Assembly (NCBI RefSeq): GCF_014204945.1
Contig: NZ_JACHMN010000003.1
Coordinates: 1,240,001-1,304,000, forward strand
From: Allocatelliglobosispora scoriae
GTDB taxonomy: Bacteria > Actinomycetota > Actinomycetes > Mycobacteriales > Micromonosporaceae
Reading direction: 5' to 3'
DNA length: 64,000 nt
Position numbers and translations under genes: made by a program
In this document: positions 21,085 through 29,377 of the stretch, in pieces
Numbering within the stretch: the stretch's first letter is position 1
Layout: the number at the start of each line of letters is the position of its first letter
Notes under the pieces: model-generated
Told to the model about the DNA's origin: nothing
Database searches by the model: none
The model's input: only the letters and a program-made list of their open reading frames with translations

Positions 21085-23149
21085 CCCGATGGACGACTCA
21101 TCGGTCCTCTTCACCACGGTGGACGGCGACGAGGTCGAGTGGGGTGTGAGCGCGGGGCCGGACCTCGAGTCCGGCGGCGACCACCGCGACGGCGGCATGC
21201 GCTCGCGCTCCCTGACGACCGAGAGCGGTCAGCGGATCTTCCAGCGCCGGATCACGGGCAGCACCGAGTCCCGCGACCGGGCGGCGCTGGAGCTGCGGCT
21301 GGAGAGCGAGATCTGTGCGGGGCTGCGGTTGCAGCGCCGCTACGAACCCGCCGACTACCCCCGGATGCTTCCCAAGATCATCGGGTACGCCGTGGATCGC
21401 GGCGAGCCGTTCGTGCTCTGGCATCCGTCGGCCGGCCGACCACTGCGCGACGTGGCCGGGCGCCTGCTCGTCGCCGATCTCGAGCAGGTCATCGTCGACC
21501 TCTTCAGCGGCCTCGCCTGCCTCGCCGACTGCGGGATCGTGCACCGGGGCATCACGCCCGACACGATCCGGTGGACCGGTGACCGCGCGGTCTTCGACGG
21601 CTTCGCCATGGCGGCGCTGGAGAAGGAGCCCCGCTCGCCGATCGGCAGCCTGCCCTGGGCCTCGCCCGAGCAGCGGTCGGGCAGCGGGCACGTCGAGCGG
21701 CGCGACGACATCTGGAGCGCGGCGGTCGTGCTGAGCTATCTCATCTCCGGCCAGCAGGCCACCGCGGCGAACCCGCCACAGCCGGCGCAGCTCGGACCGA
21801 AATACGGCCAGCTCCTCGCCGACACGCTCGCACCGCGCGGCTCGATGCGGCCGGACGCCCTCACGGTGCTGTCCCGGCTCTCCATCGAGCCGCCCCGCAA
21901 CGCGGTCCGGCCGGTCGACGGCGCGATGGCGGCGGGAGCGCAGCGCTTCCTCGATGTCGTCACGGACAAGCGGCACCGCACGGAGGCGGCACCGGCCGCG
22001 CGCGGTCAGAGCTCCGCCGGAGAGCGGCCGGTGAAGCGGAGCTGGTGGCGATCGGCACCGCCGCCCCCGCCCCCGCCGCAGCGGGCGCGCTCGGAGTTCG
22101 TGCCGCGCCGCTGCTACATGTGCCTCGACACGGTCGAGTGGCAGCCGACCGACCTCTTCATCCGGGACAACGCCACCGGGACCTACCAGGCGCTGCCGCT
22201 CACCGGTGTGACCGACGTGAGCAAGCGCGAGGAGGCGATGCGGCACGCCTTCAAGCGCTGCCCCAACCCGTCCAAGGACGCCGAGCCGCACTACCTGCCG
22301 GTGCAGTATCTGCGCAGCGACCGGCCGATCAGCGTCGGCATCGTCGGACAGAGCCTCGCCGGCAAGTCGCACCTGCTCGCGGGCATCATGCGGGAGATCG
22401 AGGACGAGGGGCTCGCGTCCTTCGGCATCAACACCGGCGCCGTCGACATCGCCGCCCACGACCAGTTCCGGCAGAACCGGGTGGTGCGCCTCTACGACGA
22501 CCGCAGGACGCTGGAGCACACGCAGGCGAGCGACTCGGCGGCGAACTTCGCCGACGGCGTCATGCTCTATGTCGCGGGCGCCGTGCACCCGCTGATGTTC
22601 TTCGACGTCGCCGGTGAGCTGTTCCTGCCCGGCAACCACCAGCAGCGGCCGCGCGCCACGCAGTTCCTCGCGGCCGTGGACGCGCTGATCTTCGTGGTCA
22701 ACGCCGCGCCCAAGCCCAACGAGGAGAAGGACACCACCTTCGGTGCCGTGCTGGACCGGCTGAGCTACCGGCAGGGCCCGGACGGGCTGCTGGACGTGCC
22801 GTCGGCGATCGTCATCTCCCAGAGCGACAAGCTGCGCTTCACCGAGCCGATCGATCAGTGGATCCGGCTGCGGGACCGGGGCAAACACCAGATCGACCGG
22901 GACCGCATCGTCGCGGAGAGCCGGGACGGCTACGCCTTCCTGCACGGCCAGAACCGGGTGCCGCTGCTCACCCCCTTCAGCCGCAGTCGCCGCTGCACGC
23001 TGCACTTCGTCTCCGCCACCGGCGGCGGCCACGACGACGCGGGCGAGTTCCGTTTCGGCGCCCGTCCGCAGCGCTGCCTCGATCCGCTGCTCTCGCTGCT
23101 GGTGATGACCGGCGTCCTGCCCGGCTGGACGCAGTCGGAGGCGTCCTGA
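21077..23149 (+). CDS. Pseudokinase-GTPase fusion protein
   Basis: 690 residues. Residues ~30-285 resemble a protein kinase fold: DCGIVHRGITPDTIRW aligns with the catalytic loop but the HRD Asp is Gly and the Lys and Asn are Thr; FDGFAMA replaces DFG; LPWASPEQRSG matches the activation-loop APE region; RRDDIWSAAVVLSYL matches the DxWS helix. It should therefore be catalytically dead. A Pro-rich linker leads to a CYMC (346-349) zinc-like knuckle and then a P-loop GTPase: GIVGQSLAGKS (421-431), DVAGE as the G3 element, VISQSDKLRF as the base-specificity region, and VSATGG near the end. The GTG at 21077 is chosen because GGAGG lies 5 bases before it; GTG 21056 and ATG 21089 are alternatives. Probably the GTP-driven switch of the operon. 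Confidence 0.8.
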   Translation: MYNPMDDSSVLFTTVDGDEVEWGVSAGPDLESGGDHRDGGMRSRSLTTESGQRIFQRRITGSTESRDRAALELRLESEICAGLRLQRRYEPADYPRMLPKIIGYAVDRGEPFVLWHPSAGRPLRDVAGRLLVADLEQVIVDLFSGLACLADCGIVHRGITPDTIRWTGDRAVFDGFAMAALEKEPRSPIGSLPWASPEQRSGSGHVERRDDIWSAAVVLSYLISGQQATAANPPQPAQLGPKYGQLLADTLAPRGSMRPDALTVLSRLSIEPPRNAVRPVDGAMAAGAQRFLDVVTDKRHRTEAAPAARGQSSAGERPVKRSWWRSAPPPPPPPQRARSEFVPRRCYMCLDTVEWQPTDLFIRDNATGTYQALPLTGVTDVSKREEAMRHAFKRCPNPSKDAEPHYLPVQYLRSDRPISVGIVGQSLAGKSHLLAGIMREIEDEGLASFGINTGAVDIAAHDQFRQNRVVRLYDDRRTLEHTQASDSAANFADGVMLYVAGAVHPLMFFDVAGELFLPGNHQQRPRATQFLAAVDALIFVVNAAPKPNEEKDTTFGAVLDRLSYRQGPDGLLDVPSAIVISQSDKLRFTEPIDQWIRLRDRGKHQIDRDRIVAESRDGYAFLHGQNRVPLLTPFSRSRRCTLHFVSATGGGHDDAGEFRFGARPQRCLDPLLSLLVMTGVLPGWTQSEAS

Positions 23150-24780
23150 TGTCCGCCGCGAGGGAGCCGGACCGTCCCGTACACATGATCGTTTTCGGCT
23201 GGCGCCGAATCGGCGGCCGACAGGGCATGGGGTCGATCGCCAGCACCATGTCGTCCACCGAGACCGAGCAGTGGCAGCACCGGCTGCTCAGCCGGGTGAC
23301 GCTGCCCCAGCGGGATCGCAACCCCAGCACCTGCTATCTGCGCTTCGACGACGACGCGGTGCTGCTGCTGCGGCAGCCGGCGCGGGCGGAGGGCCGCGAC
23401 ACGGCGCGGACGGTGGCGCTGATCGGCCCGCCATCGGAGATCACCTTCAGGCGGGCGGTCGCCCTGCGCGCCCTCGACGATCCGCCCGACTGGGGTGGCG
23501 GACCCTGGCCGGAGTTCCCGCCGGGCACGATCGCGGACAGCGACACCGGGGTGGAGCGGTCGGCGGTCGATGCGGGCGAGCTGGTCGCGCTCGTCGACCA
23601 CATCCTGAGCGATCCGGGGGCCAGCTTCACCATCAAGCTGCACAACACCGATGCGCGAGCGCTGCTCTGGGCGGCGCAGCAGTGTGTCGGGCGGCTCGAC
23701 CGGACACTGTGGACCTTCTCCACCAGCGAGACGCAGACCGCCGATGCGGCGCTGCCGCAGTTCGTCTTCACCTCGGCGCCACCGGAATTCTCCGGCTTCG
23801 CGAGCAGCCGCAGGTGGCTCGACCTCGGTGATCCGCCGCCGCGCTCCGAGGGCGACCAGGCCCGAGCGCTGAGGGCCGTCCGCCACTGGCTGCGCAGTGG
23901 TTGGGAGCCCGACGACGAGTCTGGAAAAAGTCCGGCCTGGATGGAGCCGGTGGCTGCGCCCGCGCGGGTGGAGCCTGCCGAGGCTGCGGAGCAGGCGCCG
24001 CCCACCGTCGTGACGCCGCCGGATGCCACGTCGCCGGATGCCGTGACGGCGGATGCCATCACGACGGGCCGGGGGAGCCCGTGGCTGGAGATCTCGGCCG
24101 ACCCGCTGCCCACGGAGCCGGAGTTCGAGGCCGTTACCGGTCGCACCCCCGCGGCGCAGCCGGAGCCGCCCGCCGACAAGCAACCTGAGCTGCCCGCCGA
24201 CGACCTGACTTCCGGGCCGAGCCATGCCGAGCTGCCCGAGCCGACCCCCCTGTCCGACCCGACCCGCCTGCCGGAGCTACCGGACCTGCCCGACCTGCCC
24301 GTCCTGCCCGAGCTCTCGCTTCCGGCCGGCCCGCTCGGGCAGGCCGAACCACCCGAGCAGACAGAGCGGCTCGAGCAGACAGAACGGCCAGAGCAGGCAG
24401 ACCGGCTCGAGCCGGTCGCATCCGCCGAGCCGGTCGCATCCGCGGAACCGGTCGCATCCGCGGAACCGGTCCCGTCGGCGGCACCGACACGGCCGGTGCA
24501 GGCGCCTGCACCGGCGTCCGAGCGCTGGGACCCACCGGCCCGGGTGCCGACCCTGGACGAACCGACGTCGAGGCCGATTCAGGTGATGCCCTCCGGGCTG
24601 TCGCCCTATGAGGACGCCGAGGGGATCCGTCGGCGCCAGCGCAAGACCGAGGCGGATCACCTCCCCGACGGTGTCCAGTGGTGGGAACGGGACGAGTACA
24701 CCGTGGTGCTCGCCCTGGTCGTCACCTTCTCGGTCATCATCCTCGCGGGGCTCGCATGGATTGGCGGATCGTCCCAATGA
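23149..24780 (+). CDS. Tail-anchored protein with GTPase-associated-like N-terminal domain
   Basis: 543 residues. The first ~265 form a globular alpha/beta domain (HMIVFGWRRIGGRQGMG, STETEQWQHRLLSRVTL, LWTFSTSE) that reminds me of the N-terminal domain of GTPase-associated protein 1 families; I hold this loosely. Residues ~270-490 are disordered and rich in Pro, Glu and Ala, including four 6-residue EPVASA-type repeats. A single hydrophobic helix ends the protein (VVLALVVTFSVIILAGLAWI), so the bulk is cytoplasmic. The ATG overlaps the GTPase stop (TGATG), and its own stop overlaps the next gene. Likely partner or effector of the upstream GTPase, by position. Confidence 0.7.
   Translation: MSAAREPDRPVHMIVFGWRRIGGRQGMGSIASTMSSTETEQWQHRLLSRVTLPQRDRNPSTCYLRFDDDAVLLLRQPARAEGRDTARTVALIGPPSEITFRRAVALRALDDPPDWGGGPWPEFPPGTIADSDTGVERSAVDAGELVALVDHILSDPGASFTIKLHNTDARALLWAAQQCVGRLDRTLWTFSTSETQTADAALPQFVFTSAPPEFSGFASSRRWLDLGDPPPRSEGDQARALRAVRHWLRSGWEPDDESGKSPAWMEPVAAPARVEPAEAAEQAPPTVVTPPDATSPDAVTADAITTGRGSPWLEISADPLPTEPEFEAVTGRTPAAQPEPPADKQPELPADDLTSGPSHAELPEPTPLSDPTRLPELPDLPDLPVLPELSLPAGPLGQAEPPEQTERLEQTERPEQADRLEPVASAEPVASAEPVASAEPVPSAAPTRPVQAPAPASERWDPPARVPTLDEPTSRPIQVMPSGLSPYEDAEGIRRRQRKTEADHLPDGVQWWERDEYTVVLALVVTFSVIILAGLAWIGGSSQ
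24409..24480 (+). repeat. Four 18-bp tandem repeats inside the tail-anchored protein gene
   Basis: Units starting at 24409, 24427, 24445 and 24463 share GARCCGGTCGCATCCGCS and encode EPVASA (last unit EPVPSA). They lie in the disordered linker and could vary in number between strains. Confidence 0.8.
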
Positions 24781-26021
24781 CCAGTGCTCCCATCCGGTCC
24801 GGTGCCTCGACCGCGCTGGACTTCACCGCCGCGCTGCTGCAGGGTGCGCTCTGCCTGGTGGTGGCGCTCGTCTGGACCATCGCCGGAGGTCGGCTGTCCC
24901 CGCCCTGGTGGTCGTGGTGGTCCTGGTGGCTGACACCGCTGATGGTCCTGCTCAGCGTGCTGGTGCTGCTGCTCTTCGCGTCGTCGCGCGGGGCGGAGGT
25001 CCGCAACGGCGGCGGCGCCTACGAGCTGCGCGGGATCCTGATCATGGTGTGCTCGCTGGCCCAGGTCGGCTTCCTGCTGCGCGAGAACGACGAGGGGATG
25101 GCGCTGCGGGAGTTCGCCCTCTTCACCCTGGGAACCGCCGCGTTCGTCGGGGCGGACCAGCTCGGTGCCCGGATCGTCGGTGCGTGGCGCCGCCACTGGG
25201 CATACATCTTCCTCGGTGTCGCACTCGCCGCCGTCGGCGCGCTCTTCCTCTCCCAGGGCTATGTGGGCACGATCGGCGGCACCGTCCTCGGTGCCGCACC
25301 GGCGCCGATCGTGTCGGCGGCGACCGTGGGCTTCCTCGCCGCGTGGCTCGGCCAGCCCGAGTCGCCCAGACCGCCGCTGCTGGTGCAGCTCTACGCGGTG
25401 ACCTTCCCGAGCCTGGCGCTGTTCGCCTTCACCGCCGACCTCGGTGCCGGGGTGGTGATGTTCGTCGGCTGCGCGACCGTGCTTGTCGTCGCGCACTTCA
25501 CCACCTGGTCCTCGGCGCAGAAGCCGTGGCCGAGGCTGGGCCGGGCGGTCGCGGTGGTGCTGGGCGGCGTCGCGGTGTTAGCGGTCGGTGCGCTGATCAT
25601 GGTCAAGGCGCTGCCGAACGGGAAGTTCTCGGCGGTGGCGGGCCCACCCGGCGCGGATCTGCTCGGCTCCCCGATCGAGCTGCACCGGACGGCGGAACTG
25701 CTCGGCGACGGTCGCTTCCTGCTGGTGCTGATCGTCCTGGTGCTCGTCGTGCAGCTCGTGGTCCTGGCGAGCCGGACGGTCCGCAACGCCCGCCCGGCGA
25801 CGGTGAGCACCTTCCCGATGCTGCTCGTCGTGGGCATCGCCGCACAGGTCATCGTGGCGTTCCTGGCACCGGTCCTGGGCGTCCTCGACAGCGACCTGCC
25901 GGTTCCGATGAGCATGGGCGCCCTGCCCGTCGCGGCCGACGGCGCGAGCTTCCTGCTCACGATGGTCTGCGTCGGCCTGGCGTTCGGAGTGGGGAGCCGG
26001 GAGCCGGACCTCCGCTCATAG
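24777..26021 (+). CDS. Polytopic membrane protein, possible distant SEDS (FtsW/RodA-like) member
   Basis: 414 residues with about ten hydrophobic helices. FAFTADLGAGVVMF (around residue 215-228) resembles the QPDLGTA helix of FtsW/RodA/SpoVE, and the C-terminal MSMGALPVAADGASFLLTM resembles their NIGMxxGLLPVTGxPLPFxSYGGS region with the key residues weakened. If real, this would pair a tubulin-like protein with an FtsW-like protein, an echo of FtsZ-FtsW. The resemblance is by eye and weak. The ATG at 24777 overlaps the previous stop (ATGA); an in-frame ATG at 24756 is the alternative. It is the last gene of the operon, and a hairpin follows. Confidence 0.6.
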   Translation: MTSAPIRSGASTALDFTAALLQGALCLVVALVWTIAGGRLSPPWWSWWSWWLTPLMVLLSVLVLLLFASSRGAEVRNGGGAYELRGILIMVCSLAQVGFLLRENDEGMALREFALFTLGTAAFVGADQLGARIVGAWRRHWAYIFLGVALAAVGALFLSQGYVGTIGGTVLGAAPAPIVSAATVGFLAAWLGQPESPRPPLLVQLYAVTFPSLALFAFTADLGAGVVMFVGCATVLVVAHFTTWSSAQKPWPRLGRAVAVVLGGVAVLAVGALIMVKALPNGKFSAVAGPPGADLLGSPIELHRTAELLGDGRFLLVLIVLVLVVQLVVLASRTVRNARPATVSTFPMLLVVGIAAQVIVAFLAPVLGVLDSDLPVPMSMGALPVAADGASFLLTMVCVGLAFGVGSREPDLRS

Positions 26022-26030
26022 CGGGCAGCC

Positions 26031-26058
26031 GGCAGCGGGCCCGGCCGGGCCCGCTGCC
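26031..26058. terminator. Palindromic hairpin ending the vWA/tubulin operon
   Basis: GGCAGCGGGCCCGG and its exact reverse complement form an uninterrupted 28-bp palindrome, 10 bases after the operon's last stop and 8 bases before the end of the leftward gene. It probably serves both strands. Confidence 0.75.
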
Positions 26059-26065
26059 CGTGCGG

Positions 26066-27160
26066 TCAGCGCCCGCCGATCCACCCGAGGTAGGGCCGTG
26101 ATCCGATGCGCAGCTCGTCGGCGGTGCGGATCAGATCGGTACGGGTCGCCGTGCCCGCCCGATCGGTGGTGACCCACAGGTGTATCCGGTCGGGCAGCCA
26201 CATCTCCAGCGCGGTCGCGGTGCCGTCGTCGCCGACGTCGATGAGGCCGGCCGTACCGCGAACGGTCACGGAACGGGCGTTCGGACCGGTCACCCGGCTG
26301 GTCTCCCTGCCATAGCGCACCCAGAGGCGGCCGGGCAGCATGAGGTCCTGGGACCAGCCGCCGCCGGGGTCGGCATGGGTACGCACCACCACGTCCTTCC
26401 ACTTCTCCGCCGGCAGCCAGCCGAAGGAGGGCAGCCAGCCGAAGGCGAGGGCGGACTCGACCGTCGCCGCGCCGGGATCGTCGACGACGGACTCGGCGAC
26501 CCGCAGCGCGGTGGCGAGCGCGTCGACCACCTCGTGGGTGACCACCTGGAGCGTGATCCCCGGCCGGGGCTGCCAGGCGACCGTGGTGACCCCGGCGACC
26601 TGGCCGGCCAGCGCGGGGCGGCCGTTGACGGCGACCTGCTCCGGCTGGCTGCCGAGGTCGCCGATGAAGGCGGCACCCAGGGGTCCGTCGGGCGCGACCA
26701 GCACCGCGACGTTGGGCGGCACCGTGTTCGGGTTGTGGGTGGCGGGATCGATCGGCGCGGACCAGCGCCGTTGCTGGTAGGCGGGGTCGCTGCGGTCGAG
26801 TGTCGCGTCCCGGCCGCTCTCGACGAAGCCGTCGGGCAGCCAGGTCGGCCGGTAGCGCAGCGCGATCCTGGTGTTGCCCGGCCGGACCGCCGGTTCGCGT
26901 GCCGGTGGCGGCAGCGGCGAGCCGGGCGCGGTCCGCGCCCGGCTGCCCGGGTGCAGCGTGCCGGGCAGGCCGCCGCGCGACCCGAGCAGCGCCGCGGGCA
27001 CCGCCACCCCGGCGGCGACCGCGCCACCGGCGAGCAGCATCGTCCGCCGCTGGCGGCGCAGGACCGCTCCCCGGGCCAGCCCGGCGCGCAGCGTCTCCGG
27101 TGCCGGTGCCCGCCGGGCGAGGTCGGTGAGGGCGAGCCGGATCTGGTCTTCGTCAAGCAT
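26066..27160 (-). CDS. Single-pass membrane protein paired with a SigE-type sigma factor
   Basis: 364 residues. A short cytoplasmic N-terminus (MLDEDQIRLALTDLARR) is followed by basic residues and one membrane segment at about residues 41-62 (MLLAGGAVAAGVAVPAALLG), a Pro-rich linker, and a large extracellular beta-rich domain. The start overlaps the stop of the sigma factor gene by 8 bases, the usual arrangement of a sigma factor with its membrane regulator. No zinc-binding anti-sigma motif (HxxxCxxC) is present, so anti-sigma activity is not shown. It contains a small internal duplication (FGWLPSFGWLP) near residue 240. Family unknown. Confidence 0.75.
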   Translation of the reverse strand: MLDEDQIRLALTDLARRAPAPETLRAGLARGAVLRRQRRTMLLAGGAVAAGVAVPAALLGSRGGLPGTLHPGSRARTAPGSPLPPPAREPAVRPGNTRIALRYRPTWLPDGFVESGRDATLDRSDPAYQQRRWSAPIDPATHNPNTVPPNVAVLVAPDGPLGAAFIGDLGSQPEQVAVNGRPALAGQVAGVTTVAWQPRPGITLQVVTHEVVDALATALRVAESVVDDPGAATVESALAFGWLPSFGWLPAEKWKDVVVRTHADPGGGWSQDLMLPGRLWVRYGRETSRVTGPNARSVTVRGTAGLIDVGDDGTATALEMWLPDRIHLWVTTDRAGTATRTDLIRTADELRIGSRPYLGWIGGR

Positions 27161-27680
27161 GGATGCGTCCTCCGATGGGTTCGGGCAGCAGCACGTCGTC
27201 GGCTGCGGCGGTGCCGTCAGCGAGCGCGGCTCGCAGGGTGGCGATGGCACGGGAGCTGTGGCTGCGGACGGTACTGATCCGGCAGTCGAGCAGCACCGCG
27301 ATCTCCGGGTCGGTGAGGTCCTCATAGAAGCGCAGCACGATCACCGCGCGCTGCCGGGGCGGCAGGGTGGCGATCAGCCCGACCAGCGTCCGGCGTTCGA
27401 CGACGGCACCGGTGGGGTCCGTCGTCGGCAGTGCCTCGGGCGGGGGCAGGCTGACCCAGCGGTTGGCGAGCCTGCGGCGCCACGACAGGAACTCGTTGAG
27501 GACCATGCGCTTGACGTACGCCTCGGGCTGGTCCAGCGCGGTGATCCGGCGCCAGCGGGACTGTGCCCGGAGCAGCACGTTCTGCACGATGTCCTGGGCG
27601 AGGTGCGGATCGCAGGTGAGCACGGTGGCGTAGCGCAGCAGAGCGGCGAGTCGGGTGGCGAGGAATTCGTCGTATGTCAC
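27153..27680 (-). CDS. SigE-family ECF RNA polymerase sigma factor
   Basis: 175 residues. Region 2: YATVLTCDPHLAQDIVQNVL and PEAYVKRMVLNEFLSWRRR. Region 4: LPPRQRAVIVLRFYEDLTD, then PEIAVLLDCRISTVRSHSSR, a helix-turn-helix for the -35 element. This matches the actinobacterial SigE-type (SigE70-like) ECF subgroup, often paired with a downstream membrane protein as here. I chose the GTG at 27680 because GAAGGAG lies about 6 bases ahead; an in-frame TTG 15 bases upstream would overlap that ribosome site. The signal is unknown. Confidence 0.9.
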   Translation of the reverse strand: MTYDEFLATRLAALLRYATVLTCDPHLAQDIVQNVLLRAQSRWRRITALDQPEAYVKRMVLNEFLSWRRRLANRWVSLPPPEALPTTDPTGAVVERRTLVGLIATLPPRQRAVIVLRFYEDLTDPEIAVLLDCRISTVRSHSSRAIATLRAALADGTAAADDVLLPEPIGGRIHA

Positions 27681-27747
27681 GGGCGGCTCCTTCAATGGTC
27701 ACCACTCCAACGCGGCGGGCGGCCCGTCTGTTGAGCCCGGCACCGCT

Positions 27748-29322
27748 TCAATATCCCGCGGCGAGCCCGTCGGCGCGGGGCTCGGAGCCCGCGACGTAGC
27801 CGCCCGCGGGCAGCCGCCAGATCGCCTGTCCCATCCCGAAGTCCGAGGGGTCGTCGGTGACGGTGACGGCGTGCCCGCGCCGCCGCAGGTCGGCGACGGC
27901 CGCGGCGGGGAAGTCCGACTCCACGGTCACGTTCCGGCCGGCGTGCCAGTACCAGCGGGGTCGGGCCAGGGCCGCCTGCGGGTCGAGCCCGTCGTCGAGG
28001 GTGGCGCTGATGAGCTGCACGTGCCCCTGCGGCTGCATGTGGCCGCCCATCACGCCGAAGGGGCCGACCGGCTCGCCGTCGCGGCTGAGGAAGCCGGGGA
28101 TGATGGTGTGGAAGGGCCGCTTGCCGCCCGCCGCGACGTTGGGGTGCGCCGGGTCGAGGCTGAACCCGGCGCCCCGGTTCTGCAGGCCGAAGCCGTAACC
28201 GGGAAGCACCACATAGGACCCGAACCCCAGGTAGGTCGACTGGATCAGCGAGACCATCATGCCGTCGCCGTCGGCCGCGGCGAGGTAGACGGTGCCGCCG
28301 CGCATCGGGTCGCCGGGTCCGGGCTCGCCGGCCACCTCGGTGATGAGCGCCCGCCGGGCCGCCACATAGGACGGATCGAGCAGGTCCGGCGTGGGGGTGC
28401 GCGGGTCGGCGACGTAGGCGTGCGCGTCGGCGAAGCCCAGCTTCATCGCCTCGATCTGGCGGTGCGGGTCGGTGCCGGTAAAGCCGTCGAGCAGGGCGAA
28501 CGCCTGCAGCGCCGCGACGCCCTGCCCGTTGGGCGGCAGCTCGTGCACGGTGTGGCCGCGGTAGTCCGCGCTCATCGGGGCCACCCAGTCGCCCTCGTGG
28601 GCGGCGAGGTCGTCGCCGGTGAGCAGGCCGCCCGTCGCCGCCGCGAAGCGGTCCAGCGCGTCGGCCACCTCGCCGGTGTAAAAGGCGGCGCAGCGCGTAC
28701 CGGATAGGAGGCGCAACGTGCGCGCGGCGCCGGAGTTGCGGACGATCTCACCGGGACGCGGCGCGCGGCCGAAGACCTCCGCCCAGCCCGCGCAGGCCGG
28801 GTCGTCGATCTCCGCGAACGCGCGCACCGAGCGCGCCCACGACCGGCTCAGGCCGGCCGCCGCGGTGAATCCGTGCTCGGCGTATCCGATCGCGTCGGCG
28901 AAGAGCCGCTCGAAGGGCACCCGGCCGAAGCGGGCGTGCAGGTCGCGCCAGCCCGCGGGCGCGCCGGGCACGGTCACGGGCAGCCAGCCGCGCGGTGGCG
29001 GCGCCGACTCCGCCGCACCCTGCGCGCCACCCAGGGCACCCGTCGGCGTCCCGCCACCCGCGACCATCCGCTCCAGCGTCAGCGCGGCGGGGGAGCGCCC
29101 GGATCCGTTGTATCCGTGCAGCTGTGCACCGTCCCAGACGAGGGCGAAGAGATCGCCGCCGATGTCGTTGGAACCGGGCTGCACCACGGTGAGCGTGATC
29201 GCGGCGGCGACGGCCGCGTCGACGGCGGAGCCGCCCTCGCGGAGCACGGCGAGACCGGCCTGGGCGGCGAGCGGCTGGCTGGTGGCGACGACGCCGCGCG
29301 GGGCGTAGACGGGTGTGCGCAT
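27748..29322 (-). CDS. Gamma-glutamyltransferase family protein
   Basis: A 524-residue Ntn-hydrolase of the gamma-glutamyltranspeptidase family, which cleaves gamma-glutamyl amides such as glutathione after self-processing. Seen: the N-terminal GGSAVDAAVAAAITLTVVQP and NDIGGDLFALVWD of the large chain, LPPNGQGVAALQAF, and the processing site GGTVYLAAADGDGMMVSLIQ, whose Thr would become the nucleophile of the small chain. There is no signal peptide, so it should be cytoplasmic, unlike secreted GGTs. Members of this branch may act on other acyl-amides; the exact substrate is uncertain. Confidence 0.88.
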   Translation of the reverse strand: MRTPVYAPRGVVATSQPLAAQAGLAVLREGGSAVDAAVAAAITLTVVQPGSNDIGGDLFALVWDGAQLHGYNGSGRSPAALTLERMVAGGGTPTGALGGAQGAAESAPPPRGWLPVTVPGAPAGWRDLHARFGRVPFERLFADAIGYAEHGFTAAAGLSRSWARSVRAFAEIDDPACAGWAEVFGRAPRPGEIVRNSGAARTLRLLSGTRCAAFYTGEVADALDRFAAATGGLLTGDDLAAHEGDWVAPMSADYRGHTVHELPPNGQGVAALQAFALLDGFTGTDPHRQIEAMKLGFADAHAYVADPRTPTPDLLDPSYVAARRALITEVAGEPGPGDPMRGGTVYLAAADGDGMMVSLIQSTYLGFGSYVVLPGYGFGLQNRGAGFSLDPAHPNVAAGGKRPFHTIIPGFLSRDGEPVGPFGVMGGHMQPQGHVQLISATLDDGLDPQAALARPRWYWHAGRNVTVESDFPAAAVADLRRRGHAVTVTDDPSDFGMGQAIWRLPAGGYVAGSEPRADGLAAGY

Positions 29323-29326
29323 GTGC

Positions 29327-29363
29327 TCATCCTGCCGGGTGTCGCCGGTGCCCGGCAGGATGA
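29327..29363 (-). terminator. Hairpin after the proline-rich micro-protein gene
   Basis: A 13-bp perfect stem (29327-29339 with 29351-29363) and an 11-base loop lie just downstream of the leftward small gene at 29378 and just upstream of the GGT start. It should insulate the two. Confidence 0.7.
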
Positions 29364-29377
29364 TTCAGCACCTCCCG

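Noticed and set aside
13022-26021. Type VII secretion or MoxR-vWA chaperone cluster
   Set aside because: No WXG100 genes, EccC-type ATPase or MoxR AAA+ gene is present; the ATP/GTP-binding proteins are tubulin-like and small-GTPase-like instead.
13022-26021. Prophage or integrative element origin for the operon
   Set aside because: No integrase, recombinase, att-like direct repeats or tRNA at the borders, and composition matches the flanks.
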